Shown here: piece after piece, positions 1-8,033 of the stretch | Layout: each line of letters starts with the position of its first letter | How positions within the stretch are numbered: position 1 is the first letter of the stretch | From: Bryobacterales bacterium | GTDB taxonomy: Bacteria > Acidobacteriota > Terriglobia > Bryobacterales > Bryobacteraceae | Length of the DNA stretch: 51,066 bases | Assembly (NCBI GenBank): GCA_003164035.1 | Contig: PLRS01000105.1 | Coordinates: 395 to 51,460, forward strand | Direction: 5' to 3' | The notes under the pieces: model-generated | What the model was told of the DNA's origin: nothing | What the model saw: only the letters and a program-made list of their open reading frames with translations | Database searches by the model: none | Position numbers and translations under genes: made by a program

Positions 1-112
1 ATTGGAGCGGGTACACAACAGGGTACACAACGAGTGCTGAATACCCCTCATTTCGCGCTCACAGCCGTGCTGGGCCACCTGTAGAATGAATTACATACAC
101 ATCGAGCTTTTC

Positions 113-158
113 CCTCCGGAGCAAAAGGTCGGTGGTTCGAATCCACTCGGGCGTACCA
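113..158 (+). repeat. Left attachment repeat: 3' half of a tRNA gene (tRNA-Arg CCG-like)
   Basis: These 46 bases are identical to 2932-2977. They read as the 3' half of a tRNA: anticodon loop CTCCGGA (anticodon CCG), a variable loop, a T-arm with GGTTCGAATCC, an acceptor strand CGGGCGT, discriminator A and an encoded CCA. I find no matching 5' acceptor strand or D-arm in the preceding 112 bases, so this is a fragment rather than a working tRNA. Tyrosine integrases commonly use tRNA 3' ends as attachment sites and duplicate them on integration. With the integrase remnant at 726-1004 this marks an element boundary. The intact tRNA probably lies upstream of the window, and this copy may be a junction between tandem elements. 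Confidence 0.85.
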
Positions 159-183
159 ATAAGTTCTAATAAATCAATAAGAT

Positions 184-220
184 GGGCACCAGAAACGGAA
201 ACGGGTCTGGTGCCCTTTTT
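184..220 (+). terminator. Rho-independent terminator after the left att copy
   Basis: A perfect 10-bp stem, GGGCACCAGA at 184-193 pairing with TCTGGTGCCC at 206-215, has a 12-nt loop and is followed directly by TTTTT. This is a textbook intrinsic terminator on the plus strand. It lies 26 nt after the tRNA-like repeat and would stop transcription of a tRNA or element transcript entering from the left, insulating the cargo genes. Confidence 0.85.
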
Positions 221-223
221 GCT

Positions 224-249
224 TGTATGCCTAAAACTATGACCACCCC
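224..249 (+). repeat. Inner direct repeat, left copy (26 nt, 6-nt variable core)
   Basis: TGTATGCC, then six variable bases (TAAAAC), then TATGACCACCCC. The same 8+6+12 arrangement recurs at 2792-2817 with CAATAG in the middle. The two copies sit just inside the two tRNA-derived repeats, in the same orientation. They could be recombinase or accessory-protein binding sites, or the relic of an earlier insertion. The function is inferred only. Confidence 0.6.
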
Positions 250-348
250 AAACCTTGAAGCGTGGTCTGGTATGACGCGACCGGGCGGAACACTCATGCT
301 AGTTTTGAGGAGAACGATTGTTGTTCAAAGGAAGCAGGAGGTGCCGCA

Positions 349-636
349 TTGAGTCTGACCAAACGGTTGATGGAAGAATGGCAACACAAGGTGGCGGTCG
401 GAAAGGGGATAGCCATTGATGCGGGCGTGCTCGCCGTCTGCGAGATACACGAAATCGTATACGACGGCGGTGTGGAGATCGAGCGTGCCTACATGTTGGG
501 AAACGCTAGGTTCACGGCGGGGAAACTGAACGAGGTTTTTGCTGATCGCCGCGACCTGACTGATGCGATCAAGAAGGCGTACGAAGAAAACTGCGGCGAT
601 GGGTGCTGGATATGCCAGAAAAACGCTGCTTCGTAG
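349..636 (+). CDS. Small uncharacterised element protein (95 aa, TTG start)
   Basis: I chose the TTG at 349 because a perfect AGGAGG at 336-341 precedes it by 7 nt. The longer reading from 262 has no ribosome-binding site and an unconvincing N-terminus. The product begins MSLTKRLMEEWQ and is mixed alpha/beta by eye, with a Cys-containing tail (CGDGCWIC) whose spacing could hold a metal or form disulfides. I do not recognise the family. It is the first gene inside the tRNA-bounded element, in the position often held by small excisionase-like or regulatory proteins, but no helix-turn-helix is evident. Real gene likely; function unknown. Confidence 0.6.
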   Translation: MSLTKRLMEEWQHKVAVGKGIAIDAGVLAVCEIHEIVYDGGVEIERAYMLGNARFTAGKLNEVFADRRDLTDAIKKAYEENCGDGCWICQKNAAS

Positions 637-725
637 ATCGTACGATATGCCATCGATTGAGGGGATGCGGAGCAAGGCGCATCCGGCCCAGTCTGGCGGG
701 CCGGGCCGGATGCCATCAGGAGTGC

Positions 726-1004
726 TTAGGAAGGCTTGGAAGCTGCGGGCGTAGGTGCTGGGGCATCGGTCTGCGGAACCACATCTGCGGGCACTCTGGC
801 GCGTTCCATAGCGGCGCGCCCGGTGTCCATGTTCGGGTGAACGTAGCGGCGCGTGGTGCCGAAGTCGCTGTGGCCCGCAAAGTATGCCAGGGTGTACGGG
901 TCCATGTGTGAAGACCAGCGCGTCAGGCAAGTATGCCGAAACGTGTAGAAGGGCAATTGTCCGATACCCGCAAGGTCACACGCGCTATGGTGCCGCTTAC
1001 CCAA
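726..1004 (-). pseudogene. Tyrosine recombinase (integrase), C-terminal remnant
   Basis: The 92-residue fragment matches the C-terminal catalytic part of phage-type tyrosine integrases. It has a box II-like YTFRHTCLTRW, then AGHSDFGTTRRYVHPN, which carries the conserved GH and the nucleophilic Tyr. The core-binding domain and the first catalytic Arg and Lys are absent. Upstream the frame runs into the start of the next, opposite-strand gene at 1035. Intact integrases of this type are about 350-400 aa, so about three quarters is missing. It is a decayed integrase and supports the tRNA repeats as attachment sites. The only in-frame start is a weak TTG, so it is probably not expressed. Confidence 0.85.
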
Positions 1005-1034
1005 CGGGGGTGAGACGTGGTGGGAGGAACTACT

Positions 1035-2150
1035 ATGGCATTTACGAAGGCCCTGTACTATCCACGCATCGAAGTTCCCGATGAGGGATGGTTGAAGACG
1101 GCGATGCTTTATTGGGATGAGATCAAGACCATTGTCCCGGCGTCTATGCCAGAGCCTTATACCGCTGCCACATCGCGCGCACTATTTGACGCGGGCGTGC
1201 TCTCTCCGCTACACGTTCACCCTCACCTGGAAAGCGTCGAACGACTCGCAGCGAAGGTCCTGGACTACCTGGGGTCACCGGAAGCAGATGGGGTGCTGGT
1301 TGAAGGTGGCCTGCGGCAATCGGACCTCATCCACCCTGAGAAACTTCCTGAGTTGCGGGAACTCGTGCGCATGCACCCTGAGAAATTCCCACACGTGATT
1401 GAACATCAGTTGGAACGCCTGATCCACGGAAGGGAAGGCGAATGGGTCCGGGTAAATCGACCATTCGCGCGTTTCTACATGACGATGTTGGCCACGGAAT
1501 TGGCGGAAAGTCATGGCATCGCCATGGTGACGGATATGCCTGCCTGTGATCGGCTTGCCGTCAGCGTCCGGCTTGATGGAAAGCTCGGAATTCCGCACCT
1601 TCGCATTGGAGATCCTTACGGGCATCGGTACGGGCACGACTGGTACCACGAACACAGGATGCCCGGAACGCTCGCCCCGGCCCTGCTCGCTGACCTGACC
1701 CTTCAACGGGTGGCGATAAGCCCAGACACATCTGTTGAGGCGATTCTACGATTTCGTGAAGACCACAAGGGCGAACTGGGAAGGTTCCGAACCAAGATGG
1801 CAGACCTCACCAAATTGGTTAAGGATGACATTCCCCTTGCTGCCCTACAGCAAAGCGTTTCCGACATCTACTCCAATGAAGTCAATCCTGCTATTGACGA
1901 AGTGAAGGACTGCCTAAGCGCGTCCAAGATCAAATGGGCACTTGAAAGCTTTCTGAAAACTTCGATGCTGTCCGTTCCCAGTGGAAGCGCTCTGGCTGCA
2001 CTGGGACTTTCGATTCCCCATGCTGTACTGGCGGGCGCTGGAGTCTCCCTCATAGTTTCAGCCGTGCTGTTCAATCTTCAGAAGGAAGAGGAAATGCGCA
2101 AGAATCCATTTTCATACTTGCTGTCGGCTGAGTCTCACTTTCATGCGTGA
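1035..2150 (+). CDS. Uncharacterised cargo protein (DUF6236-like), 371 aa
   Basis: The ATG at 1035 has GGGAGG at 1022-1027, 7 nt upstream. I preferred it to the GTG at 1017, which would put the ribosome site inside the gene. The N-terminus (ALYYPRIEVPDEGWLKTAMLYWD) resembles proteins I remember grouped as DUF6236, which open with a YYP..W...LYWD pattern; this could not be checked here. The middle is soluble and helix-rich. Near the C-terminus a hydrophobic stretch of about 30 residues, around 315-345, looks like a membrane anchor, followed by a charged tail. It is the main cargo gene of the element. Function unknown. Confidence 0.8.
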   Translation: MAFTKALYYPRIEVPDEGWLKTAMLYWDEIKTIVPASMPEPYTAATSRALFDAGVLSPLHVHPHLESVERLAAKVLDYLGSPEADGVLVEGGLRQSDLIHPEKLPELRELVRMHPEKFPHVIEHQLERLIHGREGEWVRVNRPFARFYMTMLATELAESHGIAMVTDMPACDRLAVSVRLDGKLGIPHLRIGDPYGHRYGHDWYHEHRMPGTLAPALLADLTLQRVAISPDTSVEAILRFREDHKGELGRFRTKMADLTKLVKDDIPLAALQQSVSDIYSNEVNPAIDEVKDCLSASKIKWALESFLKTSMLSVPSGSALAALGLSIPHAVLAGAGVSLIVSAVLFNLQKEEEMRKNPFSYLLSAESHFHA

Positions 2151-2284
2151 CAGACTGGGTAGCCGGTACGATTGCCGGGGGGCCTGCCCAGCTTTCAGAA
2201 CAATAGGCGATGCTCGAATTGTTGAAGGCCCCGGAGCAGGCATTCGCGGCGCGGTGGTCCGCAGAGTAGAGAAGGGAGCGCAGA

Positions 2285-2746
2285 GTGGAAACTAAAGACA
2301 TCGTGAGCCTAGCAGTCAGCGGCCTTGCGGCATGCGTGGCCGCGTATGCTGCCGTGTATACAAGGCACGCCGTCCACAGTCAGAAGACTGCCGAGAAGTG
2401 GTCCGCAAATCATGGCTTTTTGGTGCGCGTCTACGAAATGCTTGTGACGAATCCAGAGCTTCTCCACTTGCACGGGCTTAGTCCCGAGGATCTGGCGCAA
2501 GACGGCGTGTCCGTTTCTGAGTTCACATACATCCATCTCCACATGGATGCTGGCAGCGCCTTCTATCACATCGGCGGGGCCAAGAACGCAAAGCTGACCG
2601 AAGTGCGAAAGGCATTCCTCGACAACCCAAAAGTCAGAACTGTCTGGAAGAAGCATCTTAGCGGAAGATTCTTCAGCCCCTCGCACCCGTATTCGATTGC
2701 CGTAGACGCCTATATCGCAGAGATTGAAGCCAGGATACAGGCTTAG
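2285..2746 (+). CDS. Uncharacterised protein with N-terminal membrane anchor, 153 aa
   Basis: It starts at GTG 2285 with AGGGAG a few bases upstream. Residues about 7-26 form one hydrophobic segment (IVSLAVSGLAACVAAYAAVY), followed by a soluble, mostly helical domain rich in His, Tyr and acidic residues. This single-anchor plus cytosolic helical layout is common in small unannotated accessory proteins (I recall similar DUF4760/DUF6082-type entries, unverified). It lies 134 nt downstream of the preceding cargo gene on the same strand, so the two may be co-transcribed. Function unknown. Confidence 0.7.
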   Translation: METKDIVSLAVSGLAACVAAYAAVYTRHAVHSQKTAEKWSANHGFLVRVYEMLVTNPELLHLHGLSPEDLAQDGVSVSEFTYIHLHMDAGSAFYHIGGAKNAKLTEVRKAFLDNPKVRTVWKKHLSGRFFSPSHPYSIAVDAYIAEIEARIQA

Positions 2747-2791
2747 GGGCCACAAATGGCAACCGGGAATACGTGGGGCGCAGCCTGGACG

Positions 2792-2817
2792 TGTATGCCC
2801 AATAGTATGACCACCCC
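2792..2817 (+). repeat. Inner direct repeat, right copy
   Basis: TGTATGCC, six variable bases (CAATAG), TATGACCACCCC. This is the partner of the copy at 224-249. Twenty of 26 positions are fixed, with all differences confined to the central six bases. It lies 114 nt before the right tRNA-derived repeat. Confidence 0.6.
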
Positions 2818-2931
2818 CTGCATAAACCACATATCACAACCTGCTACGGATGGCCTGCAAGCCGTTGAAAAAAATAGCTGGTGACACTTTGTGATAGGAA
2901 GTGTAAGTTATTGATTCTTCGTGCGGTCCTG

Positions 2932-2977
2932 CCTCCGGAGCAAAAGGTCGGTGGTTCGAATCCACTCGGGCGTACCA
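2932..2977 (+). repeat. Right attachment repeat: 3' half of a tRNA gene
   Basis: Identical over 46 bases to 113-158 and ends in the encoded CCA. The bases just upstream (CCTG) would not complete an anticodon stem with GCAAA and no 5' tRNA half is visible, so this too is a fragment. Sequence after 2977 looks like ordinary chromosome leading to glcD, so this is read as the distal attachment site. The 256 bases from here to glcD hold no gene I can support. Confidence 0.85.
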
Positions 2978-3233
2978 TATTCTAAAGGACTGAGCCGATT
3001 TTCGCTTTATTCTTTCCCTGGCAACTTCCCCTGCACTTTCGGCTACGCTGACCGCTTACGGCTTTCCGTGTGGTCAAAGTATCAAGCCGCTCGGGAAGTA
3101 AAACTTGAGCAAGCCCCCCAGGCGATCGCAACGGTAAACGATATGGCATCCAGATGGCCACCTGGTATTGAACGGCCCGTTTACCCACGGTCGAGCCACA
3201 CGCATCCCCCGCCCTGTGCCAACATAAGGGAAT

Positions 3234-4667
3234 ATGCTGGGCGCAGAACCGCGGCGGCGCATTTTGGAACTGGTGGGGCGGCAGGGGTTTCTCGACCGTC
3301 CCGAGGACTTGTCGCTATATGAATACGACGCCGGGGTGGATAAGCACCGACCGGACGTGGTGGTATTTCCGCGCTCGACGGCGGAAGTCTCAGGGATCGT
3401 CAAGATCGCCAATCAATATCACATGCCGGTGGTGGGCCGCGGCGCGGGCACGGGGCTTTCGGGCGGCGCCATTCCCGCGGAGGGCGGCGTCGTGGTCGCC
3501 TTTGCGCGGATGAACCGGATTCTCGAAATCGACCTCGAAAACGAACGGGCGACGGTGCAGCCGGGAGTGGTGAACCTGGATGTGACCCTGGCGGTTGAGG
3601 GGCGCGGCTTTTTCTATGCGCCCGATCCGTCCAGCCAGCGGGCCTGCACGATCGGCGGCAACGTGGCGGAGAACGCCGGCGGGCCGCACACGCTGGCCTA
3701 CGGCGTCACCACCAACCACGTACTCGGGCTGGAGCTGGTGCTGGCGGATGGAACGGTGGTCGAGACCGGCGGCAAGGAGCTGGACTTGCCCGGCCTGGAT
3801 CTGACAGGCCTGTTGACGGGCTCGGAGGGGACGATGGTGCTGGTGACCAAAGTCGTCGTCCGCCTGATCCGCAAGCCCGAAGTGGTGAAAACGCTCCTCG
3901 CCATTTACGACAACAACGAAGACGCCGGACGGACGGTGACGGAAATCACGGCGCTCGGGATTACTCCGGTGGCGGTGGAGATGCTCGACGGGGTGATGCT
4001 GCGCATGGTGGAAGAAGCCACCCACGCCGGCTATCCGATGGATGCCGCGGCGGTGTTGCTGATCGAGCTCGAAGGCATCCGGGAAGCGGTGGACGAGCAG
4101 ACGGAACAGATCCGCGAGGTTTGCGGCAGCTCCGGGGCGCGGGAAGTGCGGGTGGCACGGAGCGCGGAGGAACGCGAGCTGCTGTGGAAGGGACGCAAGA
4201 ACGCCTTCGGAGCGGTGGGCCGCGTGAGCCCCACTTACTATGTGCACGATGGAGTGGTGCCGCGCACGCAGATCCCTTCGACGCTGCATGTGGTTAACGA
4301 AGTGGCCGCGCGCTACGGGCTGACGATTTCGAATATCTTCCATGCCGGCGACGGCAATCTGCATCCCATCATTTTGTTCGACGGGCGCGTTCCGGGCGAG
4401 TTGGAAAAGGCGCGCGCGGCCGGGGTGGAGATTCTGTCGCACTGCATCGCGGTGGGCGGCACGATCACCGGAGAGCACGGCGTCGGGTTGGAGAAGAAAG
4501 AGCTGATGCCGCGGTTGTTTTCGAGCGAAACGCTGGCCACGATGGCGCGGCTCAAGCTGCTTTTCGATCCCAACAACCGCATGAACCCGGGCAAAATGTT
4601 ACCCACGGGGAAAGGCTGCATCGAGATCCGCCAGCCGGCGTTGGTGAAAGGCGCGATGCGGTACTGA
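3234..4667 (+). CDS. glcD: FAD-linked oxidase, glycolate oxidase GlcD-type
   Basis: This 477-aa protein belongs to the vanillyl-alcohol-oxidase-fold flavoproteins that oxidise 2-hydroxy acids such as glycolate or D-lactate. The FAD-binding half shows PVVGRGAGTGLSGG near residues 65-78 and PDPSSQRACTIGGNVAENAGG near 130-150. The C-terminal half shows FHAGDGNLHP near 365 and GEHGVGLEKK near 415, followed by the family's closing FDPNNRMNPGK. Length is normal for GlcD. The glcE and glcF partners do not follow, so it may work alone or with subunits encoded elsewhere. Start ATG is preceded by AAGGGA. Confidence 0.95.
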   Translation: MLGAEPRRRILELVGRQGFLDRPEDLSLYEYDAGVDKHRPDVVVFPRSTAEVSGIVKIANQYHMPVVGRGAGTGLSGGAIPAEGGVVVAFARMNRILEIDLENERATVQPGVVNLDVTLAVEGRGFFYAPDPSSQRACTIGGNVAENAGGPHTLAYGVTTNHVLGLELVLADGTVVETGGKELDLPGLDLTGLLTGSEGTMVLVTKVVVRLIRKPEVVKTLLAIYDNNEDAGRTVTEITALGITPVAVEMLDGVMLRMVEEATHAGYPMDAAAVLLIELEGIREAVDEQTEQIREVCGSSGAREVRVARSAEERELLWKGRKNAFGAVGRVSPTYYVHDGVVPRTQIPSTLHVVNEVAARYGLTISNIFHAGDGNLHPIILFDGRVPGELEKARAAGVEILSHCIAVGGTITGEHGVGLEKKELMPRLFSSETLATMARLKLLFDPNNRMNPGKMLPTGKGCIEIRQPALVKGAMRY

Positions 4668-4672
4668 CAGTA

Positions 4673-4696
4673 ATCAGTTATCAGTTATCAGTTATC
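4673..4696 (+). repeat. Short tandem repeat (ATCAGTT)x3
   Basis: Three exact copies of ATCAGTT plus ATC lie directly after the glcD stop codon. This is a 7-bp microsatellite-like run with no gene in it. Confidence 0.8.
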
Positions 4697-4756
4697 GGGT
4701 CAGCCGGATCGTTGTTTAGTACACAGCTTCATAAGTTCGCTAACGTATTTCCGGGC

Positions 4757-4822
4757 AACCGTTCCCTGACGGTCGCGGCTCGGAAACAAACGAAACCGAG
4801 CCGCGACCGTCAGGGAGCGGTT
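4757..4822. repeat. Palindromic dispersed repeat, copy 1 (27-bp arms)
   Basis: Left arm 4757-4783 and right arm 4796-4822 are inverted over 27 bases with one mismatch, around a 12-nt A-rich loop. The right arm contains GAGCCGCGACCGTCAGGGAG. Half or whole copies recur at 41978-42005 and 44381-44465. It sits between the convergent glcD and GNAT genes and ends in CGGTTTTC, so it may serve as a bidirectional terminator, but recurrence shows it is a REP-like repeat family. Confidence 0.85.
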
Positions 4823-4850
4823 TTCTTGATACGTGGCCGTAATTCCGAAA

Positions 4851-5555
4851 TCAGGCACTTAGCTTGTCGGCGATTCCTTCGCTATAGGTGAAGTGGGTGC
4901 GGAAGCCGATGCGTTCATACGCGCGGATGGCTGCCGTGTTCGTGGCTTCGACATTCAAGCCGACGGTTGCGATTCCCGCCTCCCGTACGGCGGCCGCGAC
5001 GGCGGAGGTTACGGTCTGCGCGAGGCCCTGCCCGCGCTAATCCGGCCGCGTAAATATATTTCCCACGGCGGCGACGCCTTCGTTTCGCGACGCCACTTGC
5101 ACGCCGGCTACCGCCACCAGTTCGCCGTCGCGCCGGATGCCACGAAAGAACCCCGTGTCCAATTGAAAAGGAGCGAACGCGATCCCGCCTCCATCGCCGC
5201 ACGAGTACAGATGGCGGATATCGCCGCAATCGGCCGCGGTTAGCAGTTCTGTTGCGCCGGAGCGGGGCTGGAAGGCGTCGAGAAACATGCGCCGCATCTC
5301 ATGCCGCTCCCGATAGCGATAGAGACCTTCGGCGTCATCCATCTGATCGGCCTTGAGGTTCAGATAGCCGGTCGGCCCGGGGAGCGCAGCGAGGAGGACG
5401 CGGGTGGACGCGGCATCGCCCACAACGACAATGGGCATGCCGTCGTCCAGATCGGCCAGTGCGTAAAGCGACCACTCGCGGTCGGCGTTCAGACGGTGGC
5501 GGATCTCGAATTTGTCGCTGAGACGGTGCGGAACGACTCTGGAGCCATCGGACAT
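4851..5555 (-). pseudogene. GNAT acetyltransferase gene interrupted by one in-frame TAG
   Basis: Read from ATG 5555 to TGA 4851 this is a 234-codon gene with a single in-frame amber at 5037-5039 (codon 173). The N-terminal part carries the alpha/beta fold start. The acetyl-CoA loop is split exactly at the motif TRPD-stop-RGQGLA, and the GNAT C-terminus (LNVEATNTAAIRAYERIGF) continues in the same frame with no other lesion. In GNATs the residue before RGxG is commonly Tyr, Trp, His or Phe, so one base change explains the stop. As written the product lacks its cofactor loop and is almost certainly inactive. It follows the cupin gene by 9 nt and is in the same reading frame. Confidence 0.85.
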
Positions 5556-5564
5556 AACGAGGAT

Positions 5565-6245
5565 CTAGCGGTTCCGCGGCGGAGCCGGTTTGCCCTTGAG
5601 TTCTATGCGTACCTGTTGCATGGGTCCCTCGGCCGGTGCGGGCGACCAATCCACGTCGCCGCGATGGGGACCCGACATGACGACCACCACGGCCGGATCG
5701 CCGGGGTGCTCGGAATCCGGACAGCGCTGCGCCGCGGTACACGCCACCCGCACGATTCGGATCTGCCCGTTTTCGAACTGGACCTCGATCGCGGATTTCG
5801 ACGGATCCATTGCCACTGGCGGCAGCCGGACGTCCGTGGTGGGCCGGTCCAGCGCCTCGGTTCGGAGTTCGAGCATGACGTATTCGGTCGGAGTGTCGCC
5901 AAGGTATTCGACGGAGTGTGTCTCCGGTGCACCCTTCGCGAAACGAATCGCGCCCGCTTGAACCGGCTTGCGGTCAATCGTGATTCCGGCTACGTGCTGG
6001 CCGGTGAAATGCTGAAAGCGCATCACCCCTCCGTCGGTCACATAGATGTAAACCGTTGTTGGCGTCTCCGGGTGGTCGTGGATGGGAGACGTTCCGTGTG
6101 GCGTATACGTCACCCGACTGGCGCGCACCCACTGATTCTCGAAAACCAGGTGGTAGTGGTCGCCCGCAACGACGTATGGATCCTGCGCCATCAAAGCGAT
6201 CGGAAACAGGCTCAGCGCTATAGCCACGCGGACGGCAATTGGCAT
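5565..6245 (-). CDS. Secreted cupin-domain protein
   Basis: The 226-aa product opens with a signal peptide (hydrophobic residues 5-20, likely cleavage after LMAQ). A beta-rich cupin region follows, with HGTSPIHDHPETP near 50-62 resembling the metal-binding first cupin motif. A second, weaker beta block follows (VQFENGQIRIVRVAC), suggesting a bicupin or a degenerate second half. No catalytic assignment is possible. It is secreted to the periplasm or outside. The gene ends in TAG, only three codons before the GNAT start in the same frame. Confidence 0.8.
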   Translation of the reverse strand: MPIAVRVAIALSLFPIALMAQDPYVVAGDHYHLVFENQWVRASRVTYTPHGTSPIHDHPETPTTVYIYVTDGGVMRFQHFTGQHVAGITIDRKPVQAGAIRFAKGAPETHSVEYLGDTPTEYVMLELRTEALDRPTTDVRLPPVAMDPSKSAIEVQFENGQIRIVRVACTAAQRCPDSEHPGDPAVVVVMSGPHRGDVDWSPAPAEGPMQQVRIELKGKPAPPRNR

Positions 6246-6331
6246 GGAACCATCCTACCGCCCCCGGGAACGCGATCCAAGAGTGCCGAGTGCGTCCGGA
6301 GACGGAGCGTCACGTCCCCGCCGGAGCCGCT

Positions 6332-8023
6332 TCAACCCGTGGTTCTCTTCAGCCGCGGCAGGGCGGTCAGTACGGCGCCGTAAAGCAGCAGAGAAAAGAA
6401 GAGCGCTCCGGTGTGGCCCTGGTTGAGGTCCTGAAGCACCAGGCGGCAGCCGCCGAGAAACATGGCGGGGTAGACCAGGTGCGATAATTCCAGGCGACTC
6501 CAGCGCGGGCCGGCCCAGGCGAGCAGAAGGGAGAGACCGGCCAGGACGGCGGTGCGCAAGGTGGCGCAATAGGCATGACTGGCGCCGGCGCCGAATGCGG
6601 CGTGATAGGCGCCCGTCAGAATGCCCGCCGCGACGCCCGCTACCAGCCAGAGAAAACCGGCGGAAACCGCCAGGCGAAAGACGCGCGTGTTCCACGAAGG
6701 GTGGTCGCCCGAGCCGTAATGTGCCGCCAGGAGACAGGCGACGGCGGCAACCGCCAGGCCGGTCCACAGAGCCGCCTGCCTTTGACCCGGCCATAAGGCG
6801 GAGCCCAATAGCTGGCTAGCCGCCTCCTGAACCGCGCCGGAAGCGGTCAGCGCCAGCGACAGGTAAATGACTCCATGCACCCGCAACGTCATGCGGCCAA
6901 AGGCGCCGCCGGCCCAGATACAGGCGATCGCGAGGATGGACCAGACCCAAGCCGAGGCGGCACTCGAAAGCAGGATTCGGGCGCCCGCCAGAGCCAGCAG
7001 GATGCCGAAGGTGGAATAGGTGTAGAAGTTTCGGCTGGAAGCGCCTTGCCGCTCGAGCCGCACGAAAGACAGCAGGTAACAGGCGGCGGCGCAGACCAAC
7101 ATGACCGCGGCCATCGCCGGCGCCATCCGCAGACCGCCATTGAGGCTGATGGCGAAGGCCACGGCAACTTGAGCCGTCTCAAAGGCGGTGAAGGAGAAGC
7201 CGCGAAGCAGTGTGCGGACGATGGTGCTGGCAAGGTAAATGGTCAGCAGCGCTACTTGCGCGGCGAGCAGCCACGCATGGGGAATGGGGGCGTAGCCTTC
7301 GGGCAGGCCGCGCTGGTTGGCTACCAGCCAGGTGGCCAGCAGAACCGCAAGATCGGCTGCAGCCGCGCCCAGCCAGCGCTCGCTCAACCAGTGTTCCAGG
7401 CAGGCGGAAGCTTCGATGGCCGCGGCCACGGCGAGGAACAGGAAGGTGAATGGCAGCACGTCGCGAGTGGCTATCAGCAGGGCGGCGGCGGTTCCCAGGG
7501 CGGCCAGGGTGGCGAAGGTGGAGACGACGAGCAGGCTCCCGCGCCAGGAGATCGTCATGCCGAAAACGGCGAAGACCAGCAGGACGGCCGCGGTGGTCCA
7601 GTCGCCGATGGCGTGGAATCGCACGGTGGCTTCCCAGAGCAGCGGAGAGAGCACCAGCACGGCGGTCAGGCTGTTGAGGGCGGTTTTGAGGCGCTCGGTG
7701 GCCGTGCTTCGAGCCGCCCAGCCGAGCCACAGCATGGCGTAGGCGATTCCGGCGGCGATTCCGGCCCTGGTGGGCAGAATTCCGGACTCGGTGAGGGCGC
7801 GCAGCAGGAAAGCGCCGGCGAGACCCACCAGCGCCCGTCCCACCACCGGAAGGATGCCGGACATGGCGGGCATTTCGGCCAGCGGATGGACCGAGGGGAA
7901 CTGGGCCAGGATCTCCGGCGGCGCCGCGGGGGCGCTCAAACCGACGTGTCGCTCGATCGACGCCACGCGCACGGCCAGTTCGCGGACCTCGCGCTCGAGC
8001 GTCTCCCACTCCGGTTGCGGCAT
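6332..8023 (-). CDS. Polytopic membrane protein, DUF2339-like
   Basis: This 563-aa protein has a short N-terminal coiled-coil-like segment (WETLEREVRELAVRVASIERHVG) followed by many hydrophobic helices, roughly 14-16 by eye, separated by very short loops. A helical N-terminus plus a long run of transmembrane segments is typical of DUF2339 proteins, whose function is unknown. It starts 10 nt after the nrfD-type gene and is probably translated from the same mRNA, suggesting a link to that redox module, though the domain itself has no redox motif. Confidence 0.75.
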   Translation of the reverse strand: MPQPEWETLEREVRELAVRVASIERHVGLSAPAAPPEILAQFPSVHPLAEMPAMSGILPVVGRALVGLAGAFLLRALTESGILPTRAGIAAGIAYAMLWLGWAARSTATERLKTALNSLTAVLVLSPLLWEATVRFHAIGDWTTAAVLLVFAVFGMTISWRGSLLVVSTFATLAALGTAAALLIATRDVLPFTFLFLAVAAAIEASACLEHWLSERWLGAAAADLAVLLATWLVANQRGLPEGYAPIPHAWLLAAQVALLTIYLASTIVRTLLRGFSFTAFETAQVAVAFAISLNGGLRMAPAMAAVMLVCAAACYLLSFVRLERQGASSRNFYTYSTFGILLALAGARILLSSAASAWVWSILAIACIWAGGAFGRMTLRVHGVIYLSLALTASGAVQEAASQLLGSALWPGQRQAALWTGLAVAAVACLLAAHYGSGDHPSWNTRVFRLAVSAGFLWLVAGVAAGILTGAYHAAFGAGASHAYCATLRTAVLAGLSLLLAWAGPRWSRLELSHLVYPAMFLGGCRLVLQDLNQGHTGALFFSLLLYGAVLTALPRLKRTTG

Positions 8024-8033
8024 GGCAACCTCC

